NCBI GenBank assembly: GCA_013334745.1
Contig: JAAXWY010000018.1
Span: 1-39,745 of the forward strand
Direction: 5' to 3'
DNA length: 39,745 nucleotides
Origin: Coriobacteriia bacterium
GTDB lineage: Bacteria > Actinomycetota > Coriobacteriia > Anaerosomatales > JAAXUF01
Position numbers and translations under genes: made by a program
The notes under the pieces: model-generated
What the model saw: only the letters and a program-made list of their open reading frames with translations
Database searches by the model: none
Told to the model about the DNA's origin: nothing
Part shown: one piece after another, positions 7,277 through 15,374 of the stretch
Position numbering within the stretch: the first letter of the stretch is position 1
Layout: every line of letters begins with the position of its first letter

Positions 7277-7957
7277 CTAGTCGCCCAAGATTCCCGGGGT
7301 GACGAGCCCGCTCTCGTAGGCCATGGCCACGAGCTGGGCGCGATCACGAGCGTCGAGCTTCATCATCACGCGGCTGACGTGTGTCTTGGCCGTGGCCGGG
7401 CTGATGAAGAGTTCGGCGGCTATCTCGGCGTTCGACATCCCACGCGCGACCAGCGACAGCACCTGAACTTCGCGCTCCGTCAGCACCTCAAGCTGCGCGA
7501 CACTCGCCCTCGAAGGCGAGGGGCGGTGCGAGAACTCGGCGATCAGTCGGCGGGTGACGGAGGGCGCAAGCAGCGCATCCCCGCTCGCCACGACACGGAT
7601 GCCGTCGAGCAGAGCGTCGGGCTCGGTGTCCTTGAGAAGAAAGCCGCTGGCGCCGGCGCGCAGCGCGTCATAGACGTACTCGTCGAGATCGAAGGTGGTC
7701 AGGATCAGCACGCGCGTGGCGGCTGTGGCAGGGTCGGACGCGATCTCGCGCGTGGCCTCGATGCCGTCCTTGGCAGGCATGCGGATGTCCATCAACACCA
7801 CATCGGGCGAAAGCTCGCGGACGAGCCGAAGCGCCTCTACCCCATCGGACGCTTCTCCCACTACCTCGAGATCGGCGGCCGACTCGACGAGCACCCGAAA
7901 GCCCCCGCGCACGAGCGCTTGGTCATCGGCGACGAGCACTCTGATCCGGTCGCCCAT
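7277..7957 (-). CDS. LuxR/NarL-family response regulator
   Basis: 226-residue two-domain regulator. The receiver domain (residues about 5-120) has the acidic pair ADD at 10-12, phospho-acceptor Asp57 in VVLMDIRMP, the conserved Thr in LILTTFD and Lys in FLLKDTEP. The C-terminal LuxR HTH (about 155-215) has LTEREVQVLSLVARGMSNAEIAAELFISPATAKTHVSRV. The start directly abuts the kinase stop (TAA then ATG) and has AGAGGTGG upstream. Partner of the preceding kinase; likely controls the downstream efflux operon by location (inference). Confidence 0.95.
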   Translation of the reverse strand: MGDRIRVLVADDQALVRGGFRVLVESAADLEVVGEASDGVEALRLVRELSPDVVLMDIRMPAKDGIEATREIASDPATAATRVLILTTFDLDEYVYDALRAGASGFLLKDTEPDALLDGIRVVASGDALLAPSVTRRLIAEFSHRPSPSRASVAQLEVLTEREVQVLSLVARGMSNAEIAAELFISPATAKTHVSRVMMKLDARDRAQLVAMAYESGLVTPGILGD

Positions 7958-9217
7958 TTACGCTCGCCCACCTCTCGACGTGATCGGGAGCATCGCGGCC
8001 ACACGGAAACCGCCTTCCGAGCGGGGACCCGCCTCAAACGTGCCTCCGAGTGCCAGTGCGCGCTCGCGCATGCCGGCAAGCCCGTGACCTGCAGATACCT
8101 CTGCAGACGCCCCAACCCCGCTGTCTGCGACTTCGATGGTGAGGTCATCACCCACTCGACGCACCCGCACCGTGACAGCGCACGGACCCGCGTGGCGTAC
8201 CACGTTGGTGAGCGCCTCCTGCACGATGCGGTATGCCGACGCGTCAACGAGCGCGGGCAGCTCGTCGAGTGACTCGGCGACGTCGAGCGCGACCTCGACC
8301 CCCGCGTCGCGCATCGGCGCCGCGAGATCCCCGAGCCGTGCCAGGCCGGGCGTCGGCGCCAGCGGCGCACCGGCATCGTCTTCCGAGCGCAGCACGCCGA
8401 GCATCGCCCGAAGCTCGTCGAGCGCTTCTTTGCTCGTCCGGCGTATCGCGTCGAGCGAGCGCCTCGCCTCGGCAGGGTTGGTGTCGATGACGTGTGCTGC
8501 GGCACCCGACTGCACGGCGATGATGGAAAGGGAGTGCGCCGTGACGTCGTGCAACTCGCGCGCGATGCGCAGCCGCTCTTCGTCGACGCGCCGGCGAGCC
8601 TCTTCGTCGCGGGTGCGCTCAGCCTCGACCGCGCGCTGCTCGACCTCGGCGACGTACGCACGCCGGTTGCGGGTGGCATCCCCGAGCGCTGCGGCGACCG
8701 CAACCATCGAGATGATGCGTACCGCGTCGGCCCAGAACGTCGTGCTCGTGTAGTGCGGCAGTGAGATCGCAAGCTGAGCCGTGGCCGTGAGGCATGCGGC
8801 GGCGACAAGAGTCTTGCGGGACCGCTCCGTACCCACCGTATAGAGCGCGATCAGCGGCGCGAGGAACACCAGCGAGGGCGGACCGGGAATGAGGTCGTTG
8901 GCGGCGGTGATTCCGGTGACCACGGCAAGCACGGCAAGGGGGAACCTGCGGCGGTAGGCAAGCGGCAGGAAGGCGATCGCCGAGAGCACGACCGCCCACG
9001 GGGAGAGCTCGGGCCGTGCGAGCCTGAGTGTCTCGGCTCCCTGGGTCTTGAACTGCTCGGCCCCCGGATCGCCTCCGCCGAACCCGCCACCGCGGATCAC
9101 GATCGGCGCGCGAAGCATGAGGAACGTGGCGCTCACGACCGCGCCCGTCACGGCGCCGATCGAGTCGCGCGCCGTCGCGGAGAGGCTGCCCCACGAGAAT
9201 CGTCTGCTGGTGTTCAT
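7958..9217 (-). CDS. DesK/LiaS-type sensor histidine kinase (HisKA_3)
   Basis: 419 residues. Membrane helices occur near residues 20-38 and in a cluster from about 73 to 180. A coiled-coil linker rich in Glu and Arg follows. The HisKA_3 dimerisation domain has the phospho-accepting His223 in RIARELHDVTAHSLS, and the ATPase domain has the N-box EALTNVVRHAG and G-box ADSGVG...GHGLAGMRERA. The architecture matches actinobacterial NarL-type kinases that sense envelope stress through the membrane. A Gly-rich loop (IRGGGFGGGDPG) after the first helix may be extracellular. It forms an operon with the response regulator. Confidence 0.92.
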   Translation of the reverse strand: MNTSRRFSWGSLSATARDSIGAVTGAVVSATFLMLRAPIVIRGGGFGGGDPGAEQFKTQGAETLRLARPELSPWAVVLSAIAFLPLAYRRRFPLAVLAVVTGITAANDLIPGPPSLVFLAPLIALYTVGTERSRKTLVAAACLTATAQLAISLPHYTSTTFWADAVRIISMVAVAAALGDATRNRRAYVAEVEQRAVEAERTRDEEARRRVDEERLRIARELHDVTAHSLSIIAVQSGAAAHVIDTNPAEARRSLDAIRRTSKEALDELRAMLGVLRSEDDAGAPLAPTPGLARLGDLAAPMRDAGVEVALDVAESLDELPALVDASAYRIVQEALTNVVRHAGPCAVTVRVRRVGDDLTIEVADSGVGASAEVSAGHGLAGMRERALALGGTFEAGPRSEGGFRVAAMLPITSRGGRA

Positions 9218-9310
9218 GACCCGATAGTACCTACCCGCTCGCCCGCACGCATTCGCCCACGGGCGTACGCCCCGATACCACCGCAGAGGTACGAGTCGCC
9301 TGCGCGCACG

Positions 9311-9994
9311 CTACGCTTTCGCGCGGCCGAGTGGCACCGCCACGAAGACGACCCCGTCGCGAACTGACGCAGGAAACGTGGCGACGTCGGCGTTGGGATG
9401 ATCGGTGCTGCCGTCTCGGACGTCATATCGCCAACCATGCCAAGGACACATCACGTGATAGCCGTCGACGAACCCCTCGGACAGCGGACCGAACGCGTGG
9501 CGGCACAGATTCGACAGAGCGAACACCTCGTCGCCCACGCGGACGACGGCGATGTCGCGCTTGCCGATCTTGAAGTGGCGCGGCGTCGAAGCCGACAGGT
9601 CGTCGAGGCGGCATACCGGAACCTGCACGAGCGTACCCGGCTCGACCTCCTCGAGCACGCCGATGAGGTCTGCCCCGTCCTCGATCTCGCTCAAGATGAA
9701 CAGCCCACACCAGCACTTGCTGATTGCGGCGAACTCGTCCCGGAAGAACGGGATGCACGGACACACTATCTGCGCGTCTTCCTTGGGGTCACCACTGCGC
9801 ACCCGACACGGGCAGTAGACGTCGCCGTCACGCTCGAGAATCTCTATCTCGCTTGCGAGCACCTCGTCCACGAAGTCGGTCTCGGTGTTGAACTTGTAGC
9901 CGAGACGCTCGGCGAACGGCCCCATGTACGCCTTGAGGTCATCGATGGTCGTGTCGGCGGAGAACACCCTGCGAATCGGCTTGTCAGGTGACAT
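9311..9994 (-). CDS. Ferredoxin-thioredoxin reductase catalytic-type domain fused to a Rieske domain
   Basis: 227 residues with two redox domains. Residues 1-115 resemble the catalytic (beta) subunit of ferredoxin:thioredoxin reductase: C61-P-C63, C78-P-C80 and C94-W-C96, the last being CHC in plant-type enzymes. These would hold a [4Fe-4S] cluster and redox-active disulfide. Residues about 122-225 form a Rieske [2Fe-2S] domain with C164-x-H166 and C183-x2-H186 (CRHAFG ... CPWHGW). Start is ATG 9994 (MSPDKP), seven bases after the glutaredoxin stop; a longer in-frame start upstream would overlap the glutaredoxin gene entirely. The Rieske part could pass electrons to or from the reductase centre. 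The partner is probably the adjacent glutaredoxin. Function of the fusion is inference. Confidence 0.85.
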   Translation of the reverse strand: MSPDKPIRRVFSADTTIDDLKAYMGPFAERLGYKFNTETDFVDEVLASEIEILERDGDVYCPCRVRSGDPKEDAQIVCPCIPFFRDEFAAISKCWCGLFILSEIEDGADLIGVLEEVEPGTLVQVPVCRLDDLSASTPRHFKIGKRDIAVVRVGDEVFALSNLCRHAFGPLSEGFVDGYHVMCPWHGWRYDVRDGSTDHPNADVATFPASVRDGVVFVAVPLGRAKA

Positions 9995-10001
9995 GACCGA
10001 C

Positions 10002-10247
10002 CTACAGCTCGAGGACTTGGGCCATGCGACCCTTGTTAAAGCCCACGACCACTTGGCCGTTGGCGTCGAGGACAGGGAACGACTTGCCACCGGACAGCCG
10101 AACGACCTCGGCTACCGCGGCGTCCTTCTCGTCACCTTCGAGGAGATCGACTTCAGTGATCTCGTACTCGATCTCGTGCTCATCCAGATACTTCTTGGTC
10201 ATACGGCAGTACGGGCAGGTCGAGAGTGCGTATAGATGGATTGCCAT
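10002..10247 (-). CDS. Glutaredoxin-family (NrdH-like) redoxin
   Basis: 81-residue thioredoxin-fold protein with active site C11-P-Y-C14, cis-Pro in GGKSFPVL (SFP where many have TVP), and the C-terminal G(F)NKGRMAQVLEL helix. Small size and lack of a glutathione-binding TVP-GG pattern fit glutaredoxin-like proteins reduced by thioredoxin-type reductases rather than glutathione. AAGGAG precedes the ATG. It is upstream of and probably co-transcribed with the FTR-Rieske fusion, which may be its reductase (inference). Confidence 0.9.
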   Translation of the reverse strand: MAIHLYALSTCPYCRMTKKYLDEHEIEYEITEVDLLEGDEKDAAVAEVVRLSGGKSFPVLDANGQVVVGFNKGRMAQVLEL

Positions 10248-10376
10248 TCCAGCTCCTTGCTCCGGGCCGTAGTCGCAGTGAATAACTTTGAGCTACCCCA
10301 AGGCGACCCGAGTTGACGTTGCTCAGTGTATTCCCAAATCCTGCGCGTGGCCGACAGAAGTGTCGTAGACGCGGTG

Positions 10377-10388
10377 TACACTGCCCGC
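10377..10388 (+). promoter_or_regulatory. -10 element implying a leaderless mRNA
   Basis: TACACT (10377-10382) ends six bases before ATG 10389, and there is no purine-rich ribosome site in between. This spacing puts the transcription start at or next to the ATG. No good -35 was seen. Confidence 0.4.
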
Positions 10389-11210
10389 ATGCCTGATACC
10401 TGCCGACTTCGCGTGGTGTTTCTGGGCTCCGGTTCGTCGGGCAATGCCACGGCCGTGAGTGACGGTGAAACGACGCTCCTCATCGACTGCGGATTCTCCG
10501 CCCGCGAAGTCTCGCGTCGCATGACGCTTGCCGGGCTTATCGCCGACGACGTGAGTGCGATCCTGCTCACGCACGAGCACTTGGACCACCTGCGAGGCGT
10601 CGACGTCTTCGCGCGGCGGCACGCCTGCGCGGTCCATGCCACCCGCGGTACACGCATGGCGGCCGGCCTCGATCATCTTCCCGGCGAGGTCGTCACCGTC
10701 GTCGCCGGTGAGCCGATCCGCATCGGCACGCTGTCAGTCGTCCCCTTTCGCACCTCGCATGACTCCGCCGAGCCGGTCGGCTACCTCATCGAGAGCGACG
10801 CGGGCGAGCGGTTCGGGCTCGCGACTGACACCGGCGTCCTTACCGCAGAAGCCGCCGAGGCACTCTCAGACGTCGACATTCTCGGCATCGAAAGCAACCA
10901 TGACCTGCTCATGCTCGAGCAAGGACCCTACCCGGCGTTTCTCAAGCGCCGCATCCGCTCCGCCGAGGGGCACCTGTCTAACCCCGATGCCGCCGACGCG
11001 CTGGAGCGCCTAGCATCGGGCCGTCTGCGCAGGGTGTTCGCGCTCCACCGCTCGGATACCAACAACACACCTTCACTGGCCAAGCGCGCCCTCGTTGCAC
11101 GACTGACTGCGATCGATCTCGGCGTGCCTGTCGAAGTGGCGCCGCAGCACGAACCGCTCGACGCCAACCCGCCGCAAGGTGCGTTGTTCGATGGCGGCGG
11201 TGCCGAGTGA
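10389..11210 (+). CDS. MBL-fold metallo-hydrolase (WalJ/YycJ-like)
   Basis: 273-residue metallo-beta-lactamase-fold hydrolase. The N-terminus RVVFLGSGSSGNAT is the hallmark of the YycJ/WalJ group. The metal motif THEHLDH is at residues 61-67, with further ligands in the region of SHD (FRTSHDSAEP), TDTG and SNHD (residues about 140-180), and LSNPDAADAL near the end. Family members are dinuclear metal 5'-3' exonuclease or nuclease-like enzymes, sometimes linked to WalKR cell-wall signalling; no WalKR is visible here. ATG 10389 is chosen over an upstream in-frame ATG because the conserved domain begins right after it and the promoter lies between. It overlaps the next gene (GTGA). Confidence 0.88.
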   Translation: MPDTCRLRVVFLGSGSSGNATAVSDGETTLLIDCGFSAREVSRRMTLAGLIADDVSAILLTHEHLDHLRGVDVFARRHACAVHATRGTRMAAGLDHLPGEVVTVVAGEPIRIGTLSVVPFRTSHDSAEPVGYLIESDAGERFGLATDTGVLTAEAAEALSDVDILGIESNHDLLMLEQGPYPAFLKRRIRSAEGHLSNPDAADALERLASGRLRRVFALHRSDTNNTPSLAKRALVARLTAIDLGVPVEVAPQHEPLDANPPQGALFDGGGAE

Positions 11211-11653
11211 GCCCGTTGCGAGTTCCGCGCCTGCGCGGCCATCACCTCATCTGCCTGCAGTTCTTTCGAGGAGAAGGCTACTCCGAGGAGTTCGTCGCGA
11301 ACTTGGGTGGCGTCGTCGAGCGCGCAAGCTCAGGACGAGCGCTTGTCGTCGCGGGCGCTGACGTCGTCTGCGCGGCGTGCCCCGAGCTCGGCGCCGATGG
11401 CCTGTGTACGAGCGAGGACGCCGGCGGCGAGGCGGAGATTGCGCGCATCGACGCGCTCGCGCTCGATATCCTGGGAGTGAACGTGGGCGAGCGCATCTCC
11501 CTGCCCGAGGCGCGCGATCGGCTGGAAGACGATGCGATCGGCGTCGGCACGTGGCGCGCGCAGGCGTGCGACGGCTGCGCGTGGGAGCGTGTATGTGAGC
11601 CCGGCTGGGGCGCGATGCTCGCAGCAGCCGAGCGGGCTGCACGAAGGCCCTAG
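11207..11653 (+). CDS. DUF1284 cysteine-rich protein
   Basis: 148 residues. RLRGHHLICLQFFRGEGYSEEFVANL near the N-terminus is the DUF1284 signature. Cysteines occur in three clusters (VCAACPELGADGLC, ACDGCAWERVC and the early ICL), suggesting metal or Fe-S binding, unproven. GTG 11207 overlaps the hydrolase stop as GTGA. The last four bases (CTAG) are shared with the stop of the convergent small gene. Function unknown; coupling to the hydrolase suggests a joint role. Confidence 0.8.
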   Translation: MSPLRVPRLRGHHLICLQFFRGEGYSEEFVANLGGVVERASSGRALVVAGADVVCAACPELGADGLCTSEDAGGEAEIARIDALALDILGVNVGERISLPEARDRLEDDAIGVGTWRAQACDGCAWERVCEPGWGAMLAAAERAARRP

Positions 11654-11853
11654 CTCAGGCCCTTCTTGCGTGTGTGTGCCTTACCGCCAACGATGAGGCG
11701 ATTGTTACGGGACTGCCGCTGCACCTCTGCTTGAGCGGCCATCTGAAGCTTCTGCGCCTCGCGCTCGCGCTGCTTCTCCAGCGACCGGTCACTCTCGCGA
11801 GCGGCGCCCTCTCCCCCGTCAGGGCCGAACGGCCAGTGGCTCTTCTCTGGCAT
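11650..11853 (-). CDS. Small basic hypothetical protein
   Basis: 67 residues, MPEKSHWPFGPDGGEG then a charged Arg/Glu/Gln helix (about 18-48) and a basic tail RNNRLIVGGKAHTRKKGLS. No recognised family. ATG 11853 has GGAGGGAG five bases upstream; an in-frame ATG 18 codons earlier lacks one. Composition and ribosome site support a real gene; it may bind nucleic acid or a ribosome. It shares its stop (CTAG) with the convergent DUF1284 gene. Confidence 0.55.
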   Translation of the reverse strand: MPEKSHWPFGPDGGEGAARESDRSLEKQREREAQKLQMAAQAEVQRQSRNNRLIVGGKAHTRKKGLS

Positions 11854-11939
11854 GGGCTCTCCCTCCATCACGCCCGCGATTGCGGGACGTATGTAGTAGG
11901 TACCCACGCCATCACAGGGAGCTCACGCCGTAGGTGCAA

Positions 11940-13202
11940 TCAGCCGAGAAGCGCGGCTTGGGCCGAGGTGTCGTCCGCGACGCTCACCGCTCCGGCTGCG
12001 ACCGCCTCGCGCCACAGCGCCTCTGCACTGCCGCCGGTGAAGTCGCGACCCTGGATGGCCCCGACGAGTACGACTCGGCGTCCCGCGCGTGCCGCTTCGG
12101 CTGCGGCCGACAGGTTCGCGAGGTTGCCGTGGCCGAACGGCACCTCGCAGACGACAACCGCTTCGGCGGCAAGGGCCGCGGCGGCGGACCGCTCGGCGGC
12201 GGCGGCGTCCATCGGCGCGAACGGCGGAATCGCGACGTAGGGAACCGCGAGCGCCTCGGCCGCGATCTGATCGGCGTCGCCCGCATTGAGCGCGCCCGCG
12301 CTCACACGCCAGCCGGCGAGCACGAGCCGGCGCATCAGCGGCGCTGCCGCGCCCGAGCCTCCTACGACGAAGACGCTGCCGCGGTCCTGCGATGCGACCG
12401 CACCCTCGCGCAACAGCGGCGTGACGCTCACCGAGCCGGTCACGGGGTCCGTCGCGACCACGGCCCGCACGCCGAAGACCTCACGCAACGACGCCGCCGT
12501 GATCGCTCGCTCGGGAGTGACGCCCTCGCTGACTTCGCCCTCTGCCACGACCGCGATTCGATCGGAGTAGCGCGCCGCGAGATCGAGGTCGTGGAAGACC
12601 ACGAGTACGCCGATGCCCTTCTCGGCGGCGAGTTGGCGCACGAGATCGAGCACCTGGAGCCGATGGTTCAGGTCGAGGTGGCTCACGGGTTCGTCGAGCA
12701 GCAGGACGCGTGGCTGCTGCGCGAGGGCCTGCGCGAGAGCGAGGCGTTGCAGGTCGCCTCCGGAGAGCTCGTCGGTGGCGCGCTCGGCCAAGCGTGCGGT
12801 GTCGGTGAGCTCAAGCGCCTCGGCGACGACCGCACGGTCGACTTCGCCGGGGGCCGCGAAGCGCGCAACGTGTGCGTGGCGGCCCATCTCGACGAACTCG
12901 CGGGCGGGCAGCGCGAACGCCGCGGTGACTTGCTGGGGCACGACGCCCACGAGCCGAGCGCGATCGCGCGCGGACAGCACGCGAGCGTCGGCGCCTGCGA
13001 TCTCGATGGAGCCGGCCAGTAGATCGGCGTCGCCGGTGACGACGCGCAGCAGCGTCGACTTGCCAGCCCCATTGGGGCCGACAAGGCCGACGACTTCACC
13101 GGCGTGCAGCTCCAGCGACACATCGGAGACGACGGGGTCGCTTGCGTAGCCAACGGTCGCCGCGCAGAAGGCGAGCAGCACGCTGTCGCGCTCAGTGCTC
13201 AT
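11940..13202 (-). CDS. btuD: Corrinoid/cobalamin ABC transporter ATPase with extra C-terminal domain
   Basis: 420 residues. The N-terminal 250 form a FecE/BtuD-type ATPase: Walker A VGPNGAGKST at 41-50, Q-loop VVPQQV, signature LSGGDLQRLALAQAL, Walker B RVLLLDEPVSHLD and switch His in VVFHDLDLA. A further domain of about 150 residues (from RGSVFVVGGSGAAAP) has Rossmann-like glycine motifs, VVVCEVPFGHGNL and GRDFTGG; similar extensions occur in some archaeal and anaerobe importers but its role is unknown. Start ATG 13202 overlaps the permease stop (ATGA). The cobalamin riboswitch ahead of the operon identifies the substrate class. Confidence 0.88.
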   Translation of the reverse strand: MSTERDSVLLAFCAATVGYASDPVVSDVSLELHAGEVVGLVGPNGAGKSTLLRVVTGDADLLAGSIEIAGADARVLSARDRARLVGVVPQQVTAAFALPAREFVEMGRHAHVARFAAPGEVDRAVVAEALELTDTARLAERATDELSGGDLQRLALAQALAQQPRVLLLDEPVSHLDLNHRLQVLDLVRQLAAEKGIGVLVVFHDLDLAARYSDRIAVVAEGEVSEGVTPERAITAASLREVFGVRAVVATDPVTGSVSVTPLLREGAVASQDRGSVFVVGGSGAAAPLMRRLVLAGWRVSAGALNAGDADQIAAEALAVPYVAIPPFAPMDAAAAERSAAAALAAEAVVVCEVPFGHGNLANLSAAAEAARAGRRVVLVGAIQGRDFTGGSAEALWREAVAAGAVSVADDTSAQAALLG

Positions 13203-14221
13203 CGGCCGGCCCTCCCCCGCACGAGCAGCCAGATGAAGAACGGCCCGCCGAGCACCGCGGTCACGATGCCGACCGGTATCTCGATGGGCCGGATGATGGT
13301 GCGAGCGACGAGGTCGGCAAGCACAAGCGCGATCGCGCCGGCGAAGAACGACGCCGGAAGCAGCTTTCGGTGGTCGGGCCCGATCACGATCCGCACCATG
13401 TGGGGGACCATGAGGCCTACGAAGCCGATGAGCCCCGCGACGGAGACGGCCGCGGCCGTGAGTAGCGAGGCGGATGCGAGCGTGAGCAGCTTGAAGCGCT
13501 CGACCGACAGGCCGAGATGGCCCGCGCGTTCGTCGCCGAGCAACATGAGGTTGAGCTCGCGAGTGGTGGCGAGCGGGACCACGATGCCGAGCGCGAACAT
13601 CGGCGCGACCATCGCAACGTACGGCCACGACGCCGCCGAGAACCCGCCCATCATCCAGTAGACGATCGACGCCATCTGCTCGCGGGCGACCACCATGAGA
13701 AACGACGTCACAGCAGCGAGTGTGTAGGACAGCGCGACACCGGCGAGCAAGAGCGACGTCGGGTCGAGCCGGCCTCGGCGGGTGGCGAGGCGCACGACAA
13801 GCAACATCGTGAGGGTGGCGCCGACAAATGCGGCGAGCGGGACAGCGGCGAACCGCAGCGCGGTCGCCGTGGCGGTGGCGACGATCGCAGCCATCGCGCC
13901 GAGCCCGGCACCGCTCGAGATGCCGAGGATGTAGGGGTCGGCGAGCGGGTTGCGAAACAGCGCCTGGTAGAGCGCCCCGGCGCCGGCGAGCGATGCCCCG
14001 ACGATGGCGGCCAACACGACGCGTGGGAGGCGCACGTCAACGATGAGCGTATCGGCGAGCCCACCACCGCCGCCCCGCAACGCACCGGCGATCGCGGCGA
14101 TGACGTCGCCGACCGGCACCGAGACAGCGCCGAACGCCACCCCCGCGACCATCGCCACCGGAAAGCCGATGACGAGGGCCGCGAGGACGAGCGCTGGGCG
14201 GGTGTCTCGGCGAGGGTTCAT
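13199..14221 (-). CDS. btuC: FecCD/BtuC-type ABC importer permease
   Basis: 340-residue integral membrane permease of the BtuC/FecCD family with about ten helices. Landmarks are the conserved RLPRVVLAAIVGASLAGAGALYQALFRNPLADPYILGISSGAGLGA block (shown in parts: RLPRV, GALYQ, NPLADP, LGISSGAG), and GLIGFVGLMVPHMVRIVIGPDHRKLLPAS near the C-terminal third, which contacts the ATPase. It starts seven bases after the binding-protein stop and has only a weak ribosome site, so coupling is likely. With the riboswitch it is assigned to corrinoid uptake rather than siderophore uptake. Confidence 0.9.
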   Translation of the reverse strand: MNPRRDTRPALVLAALVIGFPVAMVAGVAFGAVSVPVGDVIAAIAGALRGGGGGLADTLIVDVRLPRVVLAAIVGASLAGAGALYQALFRNPLADPYILGISSGAGLGAMAAIVATATATALRFAAVPLAAFVGATLTMLLVVRLATRRGRLDPTSLLLAGVALSYTLAAVTSFLMVVAREQMASIVYWMMGGFSAASWPYVAMVAPMFALGIVVPLATTRELNLMLLGDERAGHLGLSVERFKLLTLASASLLTAAAVSVAGLIGFVGLMVPHMVRIVIGPDHRKLLPASFFAGAIALVLADLVARTIIRPIEIPVGIVTAVLGGPFFIWLLVRGRAGR

Positions 14222-14228
14222 CCGGTGA

Positions 14229-15200
14229 CTACTGGCCCGTCGGTGCTGTGTCGGGGTGCAGGAACGATGCGATCTGCTTCAACCCTTCGACGACGCGAGG
14301 TCCTGGACGAGAGACGAGATTGTCGTCGAGTACGAAGACGCGGTCGGCCTTGACCGCCGAGAGCTTCGAGAAGCCGGCACGCTTCGCCAGCTCTGCGGGA
14401 TTGCTCATCGAGCCCTTGGTCGCGAGGTACACGTCGGGATCGGCCTTGATGACCTGCTCGCTGGAGTATGCGACGTACCCGTCCTGGGTGACCACGCTCT
14501 TCCCGCCGGCCAGCGTGACCAGCTCGTCGATGAGGGTGCCTTTGCCCGCCGTGAACAGCGGGTTCTGCGCGATCTCGACGAATGCGGTAACGGGCGTGGC
14601 CGAGGAAACGGCGTCCTGAACCGCAGCGACCTCATCCTTCATGTCGGCCACGAGGGTCGCGGCCTTCTCGGATGTTCCGGTGGCCTTGCCCACGCGCTCG
14701 ATGTCGGCGTAGACGCCCGCCAAGTTCTGCGGGTCGATCGCGATGACCGTTGCGCCGAGCGACTCGAGCTTCTTGATCGCGTCGGCTTGAACGCCGGTGG
14801 TGGCGAGCACGAGGTCCGGGTCGGCCGCGGCGATCGCCTCGAAGTTGGGCGTCGTGAAGTCGCCGACCTTCGCGATGTCCTTCACCTCAGCCGGGTAGTC
14901 GTCGTAGGTGGTCACGCCAACGATGCGATCGCCGAGTCCGAGGGCGAACGCAATCTCGGTGTTGGCCGGCGCAAGCGAGACGATCCGCTGTGGCTCGGCA
15001 TCGATGGTCACTGACTTGCCGGCGTCGTCTGTGATCGTCACGGGAAACGCCGGTGCTACTGCGGGGGCTTCGGGTGCTGCGGGGGCCGCAGGCTGTGCGG
15101 CACAGCCGCTGAGTGCGATGAGCGCGGCGACGGCGAGCAGCGCGAGCGCCACCGTGCGAGTAGCGCGGATCCGTGCGTGTCGTGCATTCGTGCGGGACAT
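14229..15200 (-). CDS. btuF: Cobalamin-type ABC transporter substrate-binding lipoprotein
   Basis: 323-residue lipoprotein of the BtuF/FecB type III binding fold. The signal has Arg-rich N-terminus, a hydrophobic core and lipobox ALSGC (Cys33), followed by an Ala/Pro linker. Domain landmarks: PVTITDDAGKSVTIDAEPQRIVSLAPANTEIAFALGLGDRIVGVTTYDDYP near residues 50-115 and a long backbone helix (ADIERVGKATGTSEKAATL). ATG 15200 with AAGGAGG is preferred to two earlier in-frame starts. It is the first gene of the riboswitch-controlled operon and captures B12 or cobinamide outside the membrane. Confidence 0.9.
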   Translation of the reverse strand: MSRTNARHARIRATRTVALALLAVAALIALSGCAAQPAAPAAPEAPAVAPAFPVTITDDAGKSVTIDAEPQRIVSLAPANTEIAFALGLGDRIVGVTTYDDYPAEVKDIAKVGDFTTPNFEAIAAADPDLVLATTGVQADAIKKLESLGATVIAIDPQNLAGVYADIERVGKATGTSEKAATLVADMKDEVAAVQDAVSSATPVTAFVEIAQNPLFTAGKGTLIDELVTLAGGKSVVTQDGYVAYSSEQVIKADPDVYLATKGSMSNPAELAKRAGFSKLSAVKADRVFVLDDNLVSRPGPRVVEGLKQIASFLHPDTAPTGQ

Positions 15201-15246
15201 GCATCCTCCTTGCGTCGGGGCTGACATGACGCGTCCCGCATACAAC

Positions 15247-15283
15247 GAAACCCGCCGCCTCATCGTGCAGGCGAGCGGGCTTC
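15247..15283 (-). terminator. Riboswitch-controlled terminator ahead of btuFCD
   Basis: On the minus strand GAAGCCCGCTCGCCT pairs with AGGCGGCGGGTTTC across a short loop (about 14 bp, one G-U and one bulge), followed by a short U-rich stretch (GTTGT). It lies between the aptamer and the btuF ribosome site, as expected for a transcription-terminating expression platform. Confidence 0.6.
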
Positions 15284-15374
15284 AGGTTTCAGCGGAGCGG
15301 TTCGGGGAGCCCTGGCGAGAGTCGCCGAGACACCGCGAGCCGGCCTCTATCCTCGAAGGCCGCGTCGCGCATCA

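Noticed and set aside
13203-13628. N-terminal extension of the btuD ORF
   Set aside because: It is antisense-frame reading of the permease gene; the ATG at 13202 overlaps the permease stop in the usual ATGA way.
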